The notes beneath the pieces are model-generated. The model ran no database searches, was not told where the DNA came from, and saw only the letters and a program-made list of their open reading frames with translations. A program made the translations under genes and the position numbers. A stretch of DNA of 5,927 bases from JACPNA01 sp964429715 (GTDB lineage: Archaea > Nanobdellota > Nanobdellia > Woesearchaeales > GW2011-AR9), in contig CAYSCV010000081.1 in assembly GCA_964429715.1 (NCBI GenBank), positions 1-5,927 of the forward strand. The letters are read 5' to 3'. Shown here piece by piece: positions 1 to 5,033 of this stretch (the stretch's first letter is position 1; every line of letters starts with the position of its first letter).

Positions 1-619
1 CTTCTTTCTCGCTCAATACATCTCGTACACGCACCCCTTTTACCCTCTTCCCTTCAACTAACACCTTCACAACCTCAGAATAATTACGTACATGAGCTCC
101 CTCTTTTTCCGCCTGCAATACATTCGCTACACATAACCGTTCAGGAAAATTCACCTGCCCATCATAATACGCAACCCCTCCTCGTAACCCCTCTGTTTCA
201 ATTCCTTGCTCAAGCAACCTCATTTGCTCCGCATTTTTAAAATAGCTATGCCATGGCAGCGACTTCAAAATCGATAACACATCATATCCTAACATCCCTA
301 AACGCAAATACCATAAATCCCGCGTACTATGCAAATAATTCGGAATCAGAAAATGTAACGGCTTAACCAAATGCGGCGCCGTCTTAAGTAAATACTCTCG
401 CTCCTGCAGCGCCTCAAACACTAACCTAAAATCAAATTGTTCTAAATATCGTAACCCTCCGTGAATCAATCGCGATGAAAACTGCGTCGTTCCCGAACCA
501 AAATCCCCCTTCTCAAACAACACCACCTTTAACCCACGAAAAGCCGCATCACGCGCAATCGCTGCACCATTGATACCCCCACCGATAATAATCACATCAA
601 ACATTTTCAGTTCCGTCAT
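1..619 (-). CDS. glpA: Glycerol-3-phosphate dehydrogenase, FAD-dependent (GlpA/GlpD family), N-terminal part
   Basis: This family oxidises sn-glycerol 3-phosphate to dihydroxyacetone phosphate using FAD, usually at the membrane, passing electrons to quinone. The 206 residues visible run off the window, so the C-terminal half is unseen. A Rossmann FAD site is clear: FDVIIIGGGINGAA (residues 7-20, GxGxxG at G13, G15, G18), ending in acidic E36 of VVLFEK. It is followed by the family signature SSRLIHGGLRYLE (48-60), APHLVKPL (81-88) and YYDGQV (151-156). The start at 619 is preferred over the Met at 604 because a T-rich TATA-like element (641-648) lies about 25 bases upstream. It is downstream of the zinc-ribbon gene on the same strand, but a 98-base gap with T-runs suggests separate transcription. 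The family is certain; GlpA versus GlpD cannot be settled without the C-terminus. Confidence 0.93.
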   Translation of the reverse strand, partial: MTELKMFDVIIIGGGINGAAIARDAAFRGLKVVLFEKGDFGSGTTQFSSRLIHGGLRYLEQFDFRLVFEALQEREYLLKTAPHLVKPLHFLIPNYLHSTRDLWYLRLGMLGYDVLSILKSLPWHSYFKNAEQMRLLEQGIETEGLRGGVAYYDGQVNFPERLCVANVLQAEKEGAHVRNYSEVVKVLVEGKRVKGVRVRDVLSEKE

Positions 620-640
620 ATTTGAATAATTATCTCAAAG

Positions 641-648
641 CATAAAAA
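641..648 (-). promoter_or_regulatory. Possible TATA box for the glpA-like gene
   Basis: On the minus strand this reads TTTTTATG, a weak match to the archaeal TATA consensus. Its centre is 25.5 bases before the ATG at 619, close to the spacing of the stronger TATA boxes in this window. It implies a leaderless or nearly leaderless transcript. Confidence 0.4.
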
Positions 649-689
649 CATTGCGTTTTTCAATCACACAAAAAATTTCAAACAGAAAC

Positions 690-713
690 AAAAATAAAAA
701 AATAGTTAAAAAA
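690..713 (-). terminator. T-tract terminator after the zinc-ribbon gene
   Basis: Just past the stop codon at 718, the minus strand carries runs of six (713-708) and seven (702-696) T's and a further short T-run. Archaeal transcription typically ends at such T-rich tracts without needing a hairpin. This would separate the zinc-ribbon gene from the dehydrogenase gene downstream. Confidence 0.5.
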
Positions 714-717
714 TAAC

Positions 718-882
718 TTATTTCTTTGCGCCTAAAATTCTAAACATCGTTGTACTACATTTCGGACAACTTCCTTTCAATGCTCTTCGTTTAACGCCGC
801 CTTTGCCATTCATACTTACTTCCTTTGCGTTAGAAATCTCTCGCTTCGTTTTACACTTCACACAATATCCTTGTTCACCCAT
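718..882 (-). CDS. Small zinc-ribbon protein, DUF5679-like
   Basis: A 54-residue basic protein with two cysteine knuckles, YCVKCKTKRE (C7, C10) and GSCPKCSTTMFRI (C39, C42). This is the usual arrangement of the small archaeal zinc ribbons called DUF5679, which resemble the zinc fingers attached to some type I topoisomerases. Molecular function is unknown; nucleic-acid binding is an inference from the lysine/arginine-rich linker (KGGVKRRALKG). The length is normal for the family. The start is the ATG at 882, which has a GGAGG motif (898-894 on this strand) 11 bases upstream. That motif lies in the last codons of a 20-codon ORF (889-951), which suggests the two are read from one transcript. T-runs follow the stop codon. 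Confidence 0.85.
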   Translation of the reverse strand: MGEQGYCVKCKTKREISNAKEVSMNGKGGVKRRALKGSCPKCSTTMFRILGAKK

Positions 883-888
883 ATTACA

Positions 889-951
889 TCAATCCTCCAT
901 TCTATATTCAATTTGATCCTGATCGAAAAAATCCCTAACCCCTCTTTTCAT
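889..951 (-). CDS. Possible 20-codon leader ORF upstream of the zinc-ribbon gene
   Basis: An ATG-started ORF of 20 codons, beginning MKRGVRDFF and ending in RMED, stops 6 bases before the zinc-ribbon start. Its last sense codons contain the GGAGG that would serve as the downstream ribosome site. A TATA-like CTTTTTAAG (981-989) predicts a transcript start near 958, so the ORF would be first on that transcript. The peptide is charged and protein-like but too short to assign. It could be a coupling or leader peptide, the remnant of a longer gene, or chance. Confidence 0.3.
   Translation of the reverse strand: MKRGVRDFFDQDQIEYRMED
894..898 (-). promoter_or_regulatory. Shine-Dalgarno motif for the zinc-ribbon gene
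   Basis: GGAGG on the minus strand, 11 bases before the ATG at 882. The spacing is slightly long but workable. Its presence contrasts with the SD-less, apparently leaderless genes elsewhere in the window and suggests that this gene is not first on its mRNA. Confidence 0.5.
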
Positions 952-980
952 TAGGACTACCCCTCTAAACGGTCATTCTT

Positions 981-989
981 CTTAAAAAG
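981..989 (-). promoter_or_regulatory. Possible TATA box for the leader ORF and zinc-ribbon transcript
   Basis: The minus strand reads CTTTTTAAG, close to the TTTTTAAA box of valS. Its centre lies about 34 bases before the ATG at 951, predicting transcription from near 958 with a very short leader. A weaker alternative, TGAATATA (910-903), is 24.5 bases before the ATG at 882 and would make the zinc-ribbon mRNA leaderless. Confidence 0.35.
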
Positions 990-1010
990 CTTTCGTAAAT
1001 CTAGCTGTAT

Positions 1011-1109
1011 TTATGCGAGAATTATTATTTTAAAGTAGTATTTCAGTTGGTTACATTTTGTAACCACCTCACTCTCTTCTTCGTTTAAGTGGTTTTTTAG
1101 AATTTTCAT
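1011..1109 (-). CDS. Possible 32-residue small protein
   Basis: An ATG-started ORF of 32 codons, beginning MKILKNHLNEEESE and ending in the hydrophobic stretch YYFKIIILA. Its main support is promoter position: the box at 1132-1139 reads TATTTAAA on this strand and is centred exactly 26.5 bases before the ATG. That is the same spacing as for valS and the 4641 gene. Against it, an ORF this short is common by chance in AT-rich DNA. Its codons also coincide with two overlapping inverted repeats (1049-1098) that could be the real function of the region. I recognise no family. Confidence 0.25.
   Translation of the reverse strand: MKILKNHLNEEESEVVTKCNQLKYYFKIIILA
1049..1065. repeat. Perfect inverted repeat, 7-bp arms, 3-base spacer
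   Basis: GGTTACA-TTT-TGTAACC reads the same on both strands apart from the spacer. It could be a hairpin in RNA or a binding site for a dimeric regulator. Its right arm shares AACC with the next inverted repeat, so the two cannot form as hairpins at once. Confidence 0.6.
1062..1098 (+). other. Second inverted repeat followed by T6
   Basis: AACCAC (1062-1067) pairs with GTGGTT (1089-1094) across a 21-base pyrimidine-rich loop, and the T-run 1093-1098 follows directly. On the plus strand this resembles a hairpin-plus-U-tract terminator, and it competes with the 1049-1065 hairpin for AACC. No protein gene on the plus strand precedes it. A TATA-like TATTTATG (1008-1015) could start a short RNA near 1038. 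This is weak evidence for a small regulatory RNA. Confidence 0.25.
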
Positions 1110-1131
1110 ATTAGCCTATCTACACATAAAC

Positions 1132-1139
1132 TTTAAATA
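1132..1139. promoter_or_regulatory. TATA box, possibly bidirectional
   Basis: TTTAAATA on the plus strand is centred 28.5 bases before the ATG at 1164. On the minus strand the same bases read TATTTAAA, centred 26.5 bases before the ATG at 1109. Both fit leaderless transcription in Archaea. The plus-strand use is better supported, because the protein there is recognisable. Confidence 0.6.
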
Positions 1140-1163
1140 TATTCCTTCCTTTTTTATAATTAT

Positions 1164-1295
1164 ATGAATCTAAAATGTCTGTTTGGATTTCATCTGTGGG
1201 AAAAATTTGGTGGTCCAATTAATAGAGGAAATGGTCAATTTACACAGAAGTTAATCTGTAAAGAGTGTAGATTAATGAAGTATTATATTTCTTAA
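1164..1295 (+). CDS. Small CHCC zinc-finger protein
   Basis: A 43-residue protein with a likely zinc site made of C5 and H10 (KCLFGFHLWEKFGG) and C32 and C35 (ICKECRLMK). The CLFG-H-W opening followed by a C-terminal CxxC recalls the many small archaeal and viral zinc proteins that start with a C-L-x-G-H-K-W motif (DUF1660-like). The assignment is by pattern only, and function is unknown. The start is fixed by the TATA box at 1132-1139 and the absence of a Shine-Dalgarno motif, which suggest an almost leaderless mRNA. The next gene on the same strand has its own TATA box, so this is probably a single-gene unit. It was found by direct reading of the frame, and the length fits a complete gene. 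Confidence 0.7.
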   Translation: MNLKCLFGFHLWEKFGGPINRGNGQFTQKLICKECRLMKYYIS

Positions 1296-1313
1296 GTACT
1301 AGATTTCCCCACA

Positions 1314-1350
1314 ACTCCAAAAAAAGAAGCAATCACTCCAAAAACAGAAG
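1314..1350 (+). repeat. Direct repeat of 16 bp with 21-bp period; candidate operator
   Basis: ACTCCAAAAAAAGAAG (1314-1329) and ACTCCAAAAACAGAAG (1335-1350) match at 15 of 16 positions. Their starts are 21 bp apart, two turns of B-DNA, so both copies present the same face. The second copy ends 2 bases before the TATA box of the wHTH-MNT gene, over the BRE position. Binding there could block or help TFB, and the winged helix of the gene product itself is an obvious candidate binder (inference). Confidence 0.45.
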
Positions 1351-1352
1351 TA

Positions 1353-1360
1353 TTTATAAA
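1353..1360 (+). promoter_or_regulatory. TATA box of the wHTH-MNT gene
   Basis: TTTATAAA is centred 27.5 bases before the ATG at 1384. No Shine-Dalgarno motif lies between them. This fits a leaderless mRNA starting at or next to the A of the start codon. Confidence 0.75.
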
Positions 1361-1383
1361 TCACCTCTGATTACAATAGCAAA

Positions 1384-1956
1384 ATGAAGCCCGAAGACAA
1401 GGTGTACAAAGCCTATTTTGAAAGTAAAAAGAACCCTCTCTACTTCAATGAAATTAAAGAATTATCAACACTTTCAGACAGCTCACTTGTAAACACATTA
1501 AACCGGCTCATAAAAAATAACACCCTGACCAAAGAAAAAACCAAATCCAACACATTCTACAAAATCAAAGATCAAAAAATCTTCGCTTTAAAATTCTCAG
1601 AAATAGCTATAAATCAATTCAACAGTCTAAACACTGGTATAAAAACTCCTTTGAGAAATTTCTTAAAAAATATTCCAAAAGAGATATACACCATAATTCT
1701 TTTCGGTTCTGCCTCAAGAAAAGAAGAGCAGAAAGAAAGCGATATAGACCTATTGATTGTAGCAGAAAAGAAAACAGACGTAACCAAAAACAAAAAAGAA
1801 GCAGAAATAACTTCAAAACATCCCATCTCTATATTTCAGGCAACAATAGAACAGTTCATGCAAAACAAAGACGACGTTATCATCCAAGCCAGAAAAACAG
1901 GCTTCCCAATCTATAAAGAACAAAACTTTTATGAGGTAATTGTAGATGGATATTGA
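1384..1956 (+). CDS. Winged-helix + minimal nucleotidyltransferase (MNT) protein, antitoxin-like
   Basis: A 190-residue two-domain protein. Residues 1-70 look like a winged helix: helices around 5-15, 20-30 and 33-45 (LSDSSLVNTLNRLIKNN), then a wing (TKEKTKSNTFYKI). Residues 95-190 carry an MNT-fold nucleotidyltransferase with the signature GSASRKEEQKESDIDLL (G108-S109, metal-binding D120 and D122). MNT proteins paired with HEPN proteins act as antitoxins, in characterised cases by adenylylating the HEPN toxin. No aspartate is visible on the later strand PISIFQATIEQF (147-158), where a third carboxylate could lie. The gene overlaps a decayed HEPN gene by 11 bases, the usual arrangement for this module. 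Its own TATA box and an upstream direct repeat suggest autoregulation. It is more A-rich than valS, consistent with a mobile accessory gene. Whether it still has a partner elsewhere is unknown. Confidence 0.85.
   Translation: MKPEDKVYKAYFESKKNPLYFNEIKELSTLSDSSLVNTLNRLIKNNTLTKEKTKSNTFYKIKDQKIFALKFSEIAINQFNSLNTGIKTPLRNFLKNIPKEIYTIILFGSASRKEEQKESDIDLLIVAEKKTDVTKNKKEAEITSKHPISIFQATIEQFMQNKDDVIIQARKTGFPIYKEQNFYEVIVDGY
1933..1937 (+). promoter_or_regulatory. Shine-Dalgarno motif for the HEPN remnant
   Basis: GAGGT inside the last codons of the MNT gene, 8 bases before the ATG at 1946. It supports translational coupling of the second cistron and shows that the start region of the HEPN gene is preserved although its body is not. 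Confidence 0.55.
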
Positions 1957-2117
1957 CCAACTATTCTCAGACAAGCAGTACTTAGAAAAAGAACTCAACT
2001 TTTTCATAACTAAAAAGCATATTAAAATCATTCAAATTTGATAACGAAATCATAATAAAGTATGAAAGCAGAGTTTTAGACTTCATCAACAAAGCAGAAG
2101 AATTACTAGAAAAGTAA
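1946..2117 (+). pseudogene. HEPN-family partner gene, internally deleted and frameshifted
   Basis: The ATG at 1946 overlaps the end of the MNT gene and opens a typical archaeal HEPN N-terminus (MDIDQLFSDKQYLEKELNFF), which stops after 31 codons at the TGA 2039-2041. In the +1 frame the sequence continues as FDNEIIIKYESRVLDFINKA... to the TAA at 2115-2117, which looks like the last helix of a HEPN domain. Together these are 172 bases, whereas an intact HEPN gene usually needs roughly 400-500. The simplest reading is a deletion of the middle of the gene that also shifted the frame. HEPN proteins are four-helix ribonucleases with an R-x4-6-H motif, and no such motif survives here. The first 31 codons may still be translated. 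It is convergent to valS, with 7 bases between the stops. The family call rests on pattern memory and the MNT neighbour. Confidence 0.7.
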
Positions 2118-2124
2118 AAACATC

Positions 2125-4545
2125 TCACCCCACAACCCCAACCCCCACTTTAAACCTCTCCGTCTCAAGAGTCGTCTCCCCCAAAAACACAATCTCTCGC
2201 ACATTCAACACCGCTTTCAAATCTCCCATAATCTTCCCAACCCGTTCCAAAACACCCTCACCAACTAACACCAGCGTCCCCAACTCCTGCTTCATCGACA
2301 CCTGCTTCTCTGATTTAAATTTACGAACAGTATTAATAATATCAACACCATAATCCCCTGCATCCGTTGCCATAACCCCACTCGTCACCGGCCAACAAGC
2401 AATATGAATACTCTTCTTCCCTTCGCGAGAAGCAAAATACAACTGATAAATCTCTTCCGTGATATGCGGCATAATCGGTGCCATCATCTTCAACACCGCA
2501 AGTAACGAATGATACAACACATACTGTGCACTCCGTCGATTCCCCTCTCCTCTTTTTGCCGGATTATACAACCGATCTTTCACAATCTCCAAATACTGGT
2601 CACATAACGTATGCCAAAAGAACTGCTCAACTGCCGCTTTTGTACGACTATACTCATACTCCTCAAAACAGTCCGTACTCTGCGTAATAGCAAAATTCAA
2701 CTTCCCCAACATCCACACATCAAACTCATCAGTCAACTCTACAGAATCAGTAACAGAGAAATCCTCCAAATGCATCAACGCAAACTTCGACGCATTCCAC
2801 AACTTCGTCACAAATTTCTGCCCAGTAAGCAAATCTTTTTCCATAAACGGCAAATCATCCCCTAACTTCGACCCCGCCGCCCAAAATCTCAATGCATCTG
2901 CGCTAAACTTCTCAATCATCACCTGAGGTTCTACAATATTTCCTAATGATTTAGACATCTTGCGTCCTTGCGGATCTTGCGCATGCCCAGAAATCATCAC
3001 CTTCTTCCACGGCACACGCTTGTGATGAAACACACTCTTGACAACTGTATAAAATAACCACGTGCGAATAATATCATGCGCTTGTGGTCGTAACGAACAC
3101 GCCACATCTTCATAATTAAATTCATACTCTCCTTTGTGCACCCAGTTACTTGCAATATCTGGTGTCGAAGACGACGTCGCCCATGTATCTAACACATCCG
3201 TCTCACCAATAAACTCTCCACTCCCACAACTACACATCCTGCGCGGCATCATCACCGTCGGATCCACAGGCAATTCCTCAATAGAAGGTACAACATGCGC
3301 ACCACATTTTCCACACGTCCATATCGGAATCGGAATCCCAAACGGCCGCTGCCGTGAAATGCACCAATCCCAATTCAAATTTTGCACCCAATGATCATAA
3401 CGTACTTTCATATGCGCCGGATACCACATAATCTCTTCACCTGCTTCTAACAACTCCTCTTTGCGATCAAGTACTTTGATATACCACTGTTTCGTCTTCA
3501 AAAATTCTAATTCCGTTTTACACCGCTCATGTACATTTACAGCGTGCTGTATCTCTTTTTGTGAAAGTAACAATCCCTTCGCTTTCAACGCCTCAAGAAT
3601 CGCTTTACGTGCCTCTTTAATCTTTAATCCTTTAAATTCCACCGCTAGCTCATTCATCTTGCCATACTTCTCAAACACCACTCGTAATGGCAAATTATAC
3701 TTAAACCATTTCTCCACATCCTCTTTATCTCCAAACGTACACACCATCATCAATCCCGTTCCTTTCTCCTTGTCCACATTCTCATCTGCAAGAATTGGTA
3801 CTTCATAATTAAATAACGGCACTGTGGCAAACTTTCCTTTCAAATCAGCATAGCGTGAATCCGTTGGATTGTAAAACAACGCCACACACGCCGCAATCAA
3901 CTCTGGTCGCGTTGTCGCAATAACCAACTCTTTTCCACCGCAATGAAAGACAATATCATTAAAATGTGATGCCATATCAACAGACTCAAATTCCGCCTGT
4001 GCAATTGCCGTCTGACACGACACACACCACGTCACCGGTGACTCTTGCTGATATATTCGTCCTTTCCTAAACAAATCAATAAACGACGCCTGCGACGTAA
4101 TCTGGCAATGAGAATTAATTGTGGAATATGATCGCTTGAAATCCGCCGACATCCCAATATCTTTCCAACTCTGGATAAATATCGGCTTCTCCTCTGCAAT
4201 AACTTCAGAACAAATCTTCACAAACTCCTCACGAGACATCCGCGTTGATTGTATCTTTTTCTTCTGCTCAACTAACCTCTCCGTTGGCAACCCATTATCA
4301 TCAGTGCCGAATGGAAAAAACACATTTTTGCCGCGCATCCGTTGATACCGCACAATAATATCCTGCTGTGTATAACTAAACGCATGCCCCATATGCATCT
4401 TACCTGAAACCGTTGGCGGCGGCGTATCAACTACATACTTCTCCTTTTTCGCATCCGCGCGATAGCGATAAATTTCCTGCTCTTCCCAATACTGCTGCCA
4501 TTTCTTTTCCGCTTCTTTTGGGTTGTAATGCTGTGGAAGTTCCAT
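2125..4545 (-). CDS. valS: Valyl-tRNA synthetase, archaeal type
   Basis: Charges tRNA(Val) with valine in the cytoplasm, and edits mischarged threonine. The 806-residue product shows the class I landmarks in order: PPTVSGKMHMGH with the HIGH-like HMGH (51-54); a first CxxC (C174, C177); the CP1 editing domain with ATTRPE (210-215) and GTGLMMVCTFGDKEDV; ISRQRPFGIPIPIW; a zinc knuckle CGKC (C411, C414) with CSC (C438, C440); ETDVLDTW; the archaeal-type SLRPQAHDIIRTWLFYT; and KMSKS (529-533). A helical anticodon-binding domain follows, with a short C-terminal tail and no long bacterial-type coiled coil. The ATG at 4545 is chosen because TTTTTAAA at 4568-4575 is centred exactly 26.5 bases upstream, giving a leaderless mRNA. 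The in-frame extension to 4608 would contain the TATA box and adds non-family sequence. All motifs are intact, so it is very probably functional. Confidence 0.98.
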   Translation of the reverse strand: MELPQHYNPKEAEKKWQQYWEEQEIYRYRADAKKEKYVVDTPPPTVSGKMHMGHAFSYTQQDIIVRYQRMRGKNVFFPFGTDDNGLPTERLVEQKKKIQSTRMSREEFVKICSEVIAEEKPIFIQSWKDIGMSADFKRSYSTINSHCQITSQASFIDLFRKGRIYQQESPVTWCVSCQTAIAQAEFESVDMASHFNDIVFHCGGKELVIATTRPELIAACVALFYNPTDSRYADLKGKFATVPLFNYEVPILADENVDKEKGTGLMMVCTFGDKEDVEKWFKYNLPLRVVFEKYGKMNELAVEFKGLKIKEARKAILEALKAKGLLLSQKEIQHAVNVHERCKTELEFLKTKQWYIKVLDRKEELLEAGEEIMWYPAHMKVRYDHWVQNLNWDWCISRQRPFGIPIPIWTCGKCGAHVVPSIEELPVDPTVMMPRRMCSCGSGEFIGETDVLDTWATSSSTPDIASNWVHKGEYEFNYEDVACSLRPQAHDIIRTWLFYTVVKSVFHHKRVPWKKVMISGHAQDPQGRKMSKSLGNIVEPQVMIEKFSADALRFWAAGSKLGDDLPFMEKDLLTGQKFVTKLWNASKFALMHLEDFSVTDSVELTDEFDVWMLGKLNFAITQSTDCFEEYEYSRTKAAVEQFFWHTLCDQYLEIVKDRLYNPAKRGEGNRRSAQYVLYHSLLAVLKMMAPIMPHITEEIYQLYFASREGKKSIHIACWPVTSGVMATDAGDYGVDIINTVRKFKSEKQVSMKQELGTLVLVGEGVLERVGKIMGDLKAVLNVREIVFLGETTLETERFKVGVGVVG

Positions 4546-4567
4546 AATCCAAAGAAGTATCCTCCGA

Positions 4568-4575
4568 TTTAAAAA
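4568..4575 (-). promoter_or_regulatory. TATA box of valS
   Basis: The minus strand reads TTTTTAAA, centred 26.5 bases before the ATG at 4545. A GGAGG at 4565-4561 lies between the box and the start codon. It would fall upstream of the predicted transcript start and is 15 bases from the ATG, so it is probably not used as a ribosome site. Confidence 0.7.
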
Positions 4576-4610
4576 GGTAATCTGTGATTTTCTCAAAACC
4601 CTCCTCAACT

Positions 4611-4618
4611 TTTATAAA
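4611..4618 (+). promoter_or_regulatory. TATA box of the 114-residue gene
   Basis: TTTATAAA is centred 26.5 bases before the ATG at 4641, predicting a transcript that begins with the start codon. It forms a back-to-back promoter pair with valS, with 95 bases between the two start codons. Confidence 0.7.
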
Positions 4619-4640
4619 TACCCCCTCAAAAATAAAATGA

Positions 4641-4985
4641 ATGGACAAAACCTCTCTTACCACTCTCATCCAAGAACTCTTAACCGTTCCTGCTACCCGT
4701 TGGCAAAAAGAAGTAAGCGAGTATGATAATCACTCATCTCAAGAACCACATTACCTTGAATCATATGATCTTGAATATAAAGAGTATCTTATCACCCTCA
4801 CTGGTTTTTATGGTGGCAGTAATTCTGGTTCCATCGAACTAAAATTATTTGGTCGAAACAACGGCCATGGTAAAAAAATATATGGAGATACAACCATTCG
4901 TAAAGACATTCTCCTGCGCGCTCGCCAGCCTCCAACCATATTATCTGAATTATACGCTAAAATACAGAATAATTATGAACAATAA
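4641..4985 (+). CDS. Hypothetical protein, 114 residues
   Basis: I do not recognise this protein. It begins with an amphipathic helix (TTLIQELLTVPATRW), then an acidic, tyrosine-rich segment (YLESYDLEYKEY, about 38-49). A likely pair of beta strands follows, joined by a glycine/serine turn (YLITLTGFYGG then GSIELKLFG, about 49-71). It ends with a basic stretch and a C-terminal helix (PPTILSELYAKIQNN). There is no signal peptide, membrane span, cysteine or obvious catalytic motif, so a small soluble alpha/beta protein is likely. The start is well supported by the TATA box at 4611-4618 at the leaderless spacing. It is divergent from valS and convergent with the frameshifted gene at 5156. Nothing in the context points to a role. 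An intact frame plus a good promoter make it a real gene. Confidence 0.75.
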   Translation: MDKTSLTTLIQELLTVPATRWQKEVSEYDNHSSQEPHYLESYDLEYKEYLITLTGFYGGSNSGSIELKLFGRNNGHGKKIYGDTTIRKDILLRARQPPTILSELYAKIQNNYEQ

Positions 4986-5007
4986 GAAAATTATTCCTCA
5001 AAACATT

Positions 5008-5015
5008 AAAAAAAA
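5008..5015 (-). terminator. T8 tract downstream of the minus-strand unit
   Basis: Eight T's in a row on the minus strand, about 19-26 bases beyond the rod-like hairpin and 141 bases past the stop at 5156. It is a plausible archaeal terminator for the minus-strand gene, in which case the hairpin would be part of its 3'-UTR. No comparable T-run follows the hairpin on the plus strand. Confidence 0.4.
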
Positions 5016-5033
5016 GAACAAATAATTAATTAA

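Noticed and set aside
1314..1350. CRISPR array
   Set aside because: Only two copies with a 5-base gap; the spacing is far too short for spacers, so it is treated as an operator-type direct repeat.
1614..2031. Minus-strand frames opposite the MNT gene and HEPN remnant
   Set aside because: Phe/Leu/Ser-rich antisense products of A-rich coding DNA, with no support of their own.
2478..3808. Several open frames of 69-115 codons on the plus strand inside valS
   Set aside because: They are antisense shadows of a strongly conserved gene and show no family features, promoters or ribosome sites.
4546..4608. Longer valS start 21 codons upstream
   Set aside because: The extension contains the well-placed TATA box, and family homology begins at MELPQHYNPKEAEKKW, so the ATG at 4545 is preferred.
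4427..4669. 80-codon minus-strand frame across the valS start and divergent promoters
   Set aside because: It overlaps both promoters and the first codons of two better-supported genes, and its product has no recognisable features.
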